From Haliovirga abyssi (lineage in GTDB: Bacteria; Fusobacteriota; Fusobacteriia; Fusobacteriales; Haliovirgaceae): a stretch of DNA of 64,000 nt. Position 1 is the stretch's first letter, and each line of letters opens with the position of its first letter. The translations under genes were made by a program, and so were the position numbers. The stretch is taken from assembly GCF_030295325.1 (NCBI RefSeq), contig NZ_AP027059.1, forward strand, positions 124,001-188,000, written 5' to 3'. Below, piece after piece: positions 63,640 through 64,000 of this stretch. Under the pieces are notes generated by a model. It saw only the letters and a program-made list of their open reading frames with translations. It searched no databases and had not been told where the DNA came from.

Positions 63640-64000
63640 TGACGAATAATAAAAAACTAATAAGAGGCATATTAATAATAATAATTATACTTGCAGTAAT
63701 TAGTTTTATGTTTATTTATAGTTCAAGTGCATATATTGCAGAAGAAAAAAATTTAGGACAATGGTATTTTGTTAAAAAACAGGCTATATGGTATATGTTA
63801 GGATTTGCTTTGATGATGATATTTAGACATATTGATTACAAAAGATACAAGCACAATCAAATAAAAATATTTTTGATTGGATTTTTTTTACTATTAGCTG
63901 TTTTAATGTTTGGGAAAACTGTAAATGGTTCTAGAAGATGGCTTGCAATTTTTAAATATACGATTCAACCATCAGAGTTTGCAAAAATATTATATATTTT
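63639..64000 (+). CDS. ftsW: SEDS-family septal peptidoglycan polymerase (cut by window end)
   Basis: FtsW polymerises lipid II at the division site with its partner PBP. The first 120 residues are visible. A cytosolic start is followed by a first span with LAVISFMFIYSSSAYIA, the second segment with AIWYMLGFALMMIF, and the SEDS motif NGSRRWLAIFKYTIQPSEFAKI. The start at 63639 overlaps the murD stop (TAATG). Position after murD, and the order murF-mraY-murD-ftsW, favour FtsW over RodA. The rest lies outside the window. Confidence 0.9.
   Translation, partial: MTNNKKLIRGILIIIIILAVISFMFIYSSSAYIAEEKNLGQWYFVKKQAIWYMLGFALMMIFRHIDYKRYKHNQIKIFLIGFFLLLAVLMFGKTVNGSRRWLAIFKYTIQPSEFAKILYI

Overview
The window is a stretch of AT-rich bacterial chromosome with no rRNA or tRNA genes. 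Several products need an outer membrane: a pilus secretin, a heptose-phosphate phosphatase, two large lipoproteins and a predicted outer-membrane barrel. The organism is therefore diderm. The base composition, the zinc-binding S14 and S4 proteins and the gene order best suit a deep-branching or marine member of Fusobacteriota (Haliovirga-like). That placement is inference from gene content and was not tested by alignment.

Region 1 (1-9452) is the end of the spc operon and the alpha operon: rplE (partial), rpsN, rpsH, rplF, rplR, rpsE, rpmD, rplO, secY, adk, map, infA, rpmJ, rpsM, rpsK, rpsD, rpoA and rplQ. Terminators follow secY and rplQ, a promoter precedes infA, and a foldable leader precedes rpsM. 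Region 2 (9492-14112) holds a membrane protein with a degenerate GGDEF-like domain, a decarboxylating dehydrogenase of the isopropylmalate/D-malate family, a patatin-like lipase flanked by palindromic repeats, and tcdA on the minus strand. Region 3 (14113-22000) has an orphan hybrid histidine kinase, the operon hisZ-hisG-hisC-aroF, and a secreted WD40 protein on the minus strand.

Region 4 (22199-47318) is the main accessory region, a type IV pilus or pseudopilus locus. It begins with a zinc-motif, glutamate-repeat membrane protein, a TPR protein and aroE. It continues with pilB, pilC, an ABC transporter pair plus a TPR membrane protein (comparable to Myxococcus pilG/H/I), major pilin, a decayed O-antigen-ligase-like gene, a second pilin with no normal start codon, an FN3 lipoprotein, a Uma2 protein, pilD, four minor prepilins, comFB, pilM, pilN, pilO, a protein in the pilP position, and a secretin with an unusual inserted domain. 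No pilT retraction ATPase is in the window. The machine would assemble pilins at the inner membrane (PilB, PilC, PilM-O), process them with PilD and pass the fibre through the secretin. ComFB may add cyclic-dinucleotide control.

Region 5 (47347-51464) carries gmhB and ilvB-ilvH-ilvC. Region 6 (51465-57655) has a possible attenuator or small RNA, a TPR plus beta-barrel outer-membrane protein whose best start is ATA, and a 1350-residue lipoprotein with Ig-like domains. Region 7 (57675-64000) is a peptidoglycan cluster, murF-mraY-(sensor kinase)-murD-ftsW, interrupted by a histidine kinase gene and a cloverleaf-like palindrome.

Intergenic DNA is rich in palindromic, MITE-like repeats. One copy lies nested in the loop of another. 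There are also short elements that resemble intergenic repeats found in unrelated bacteria.
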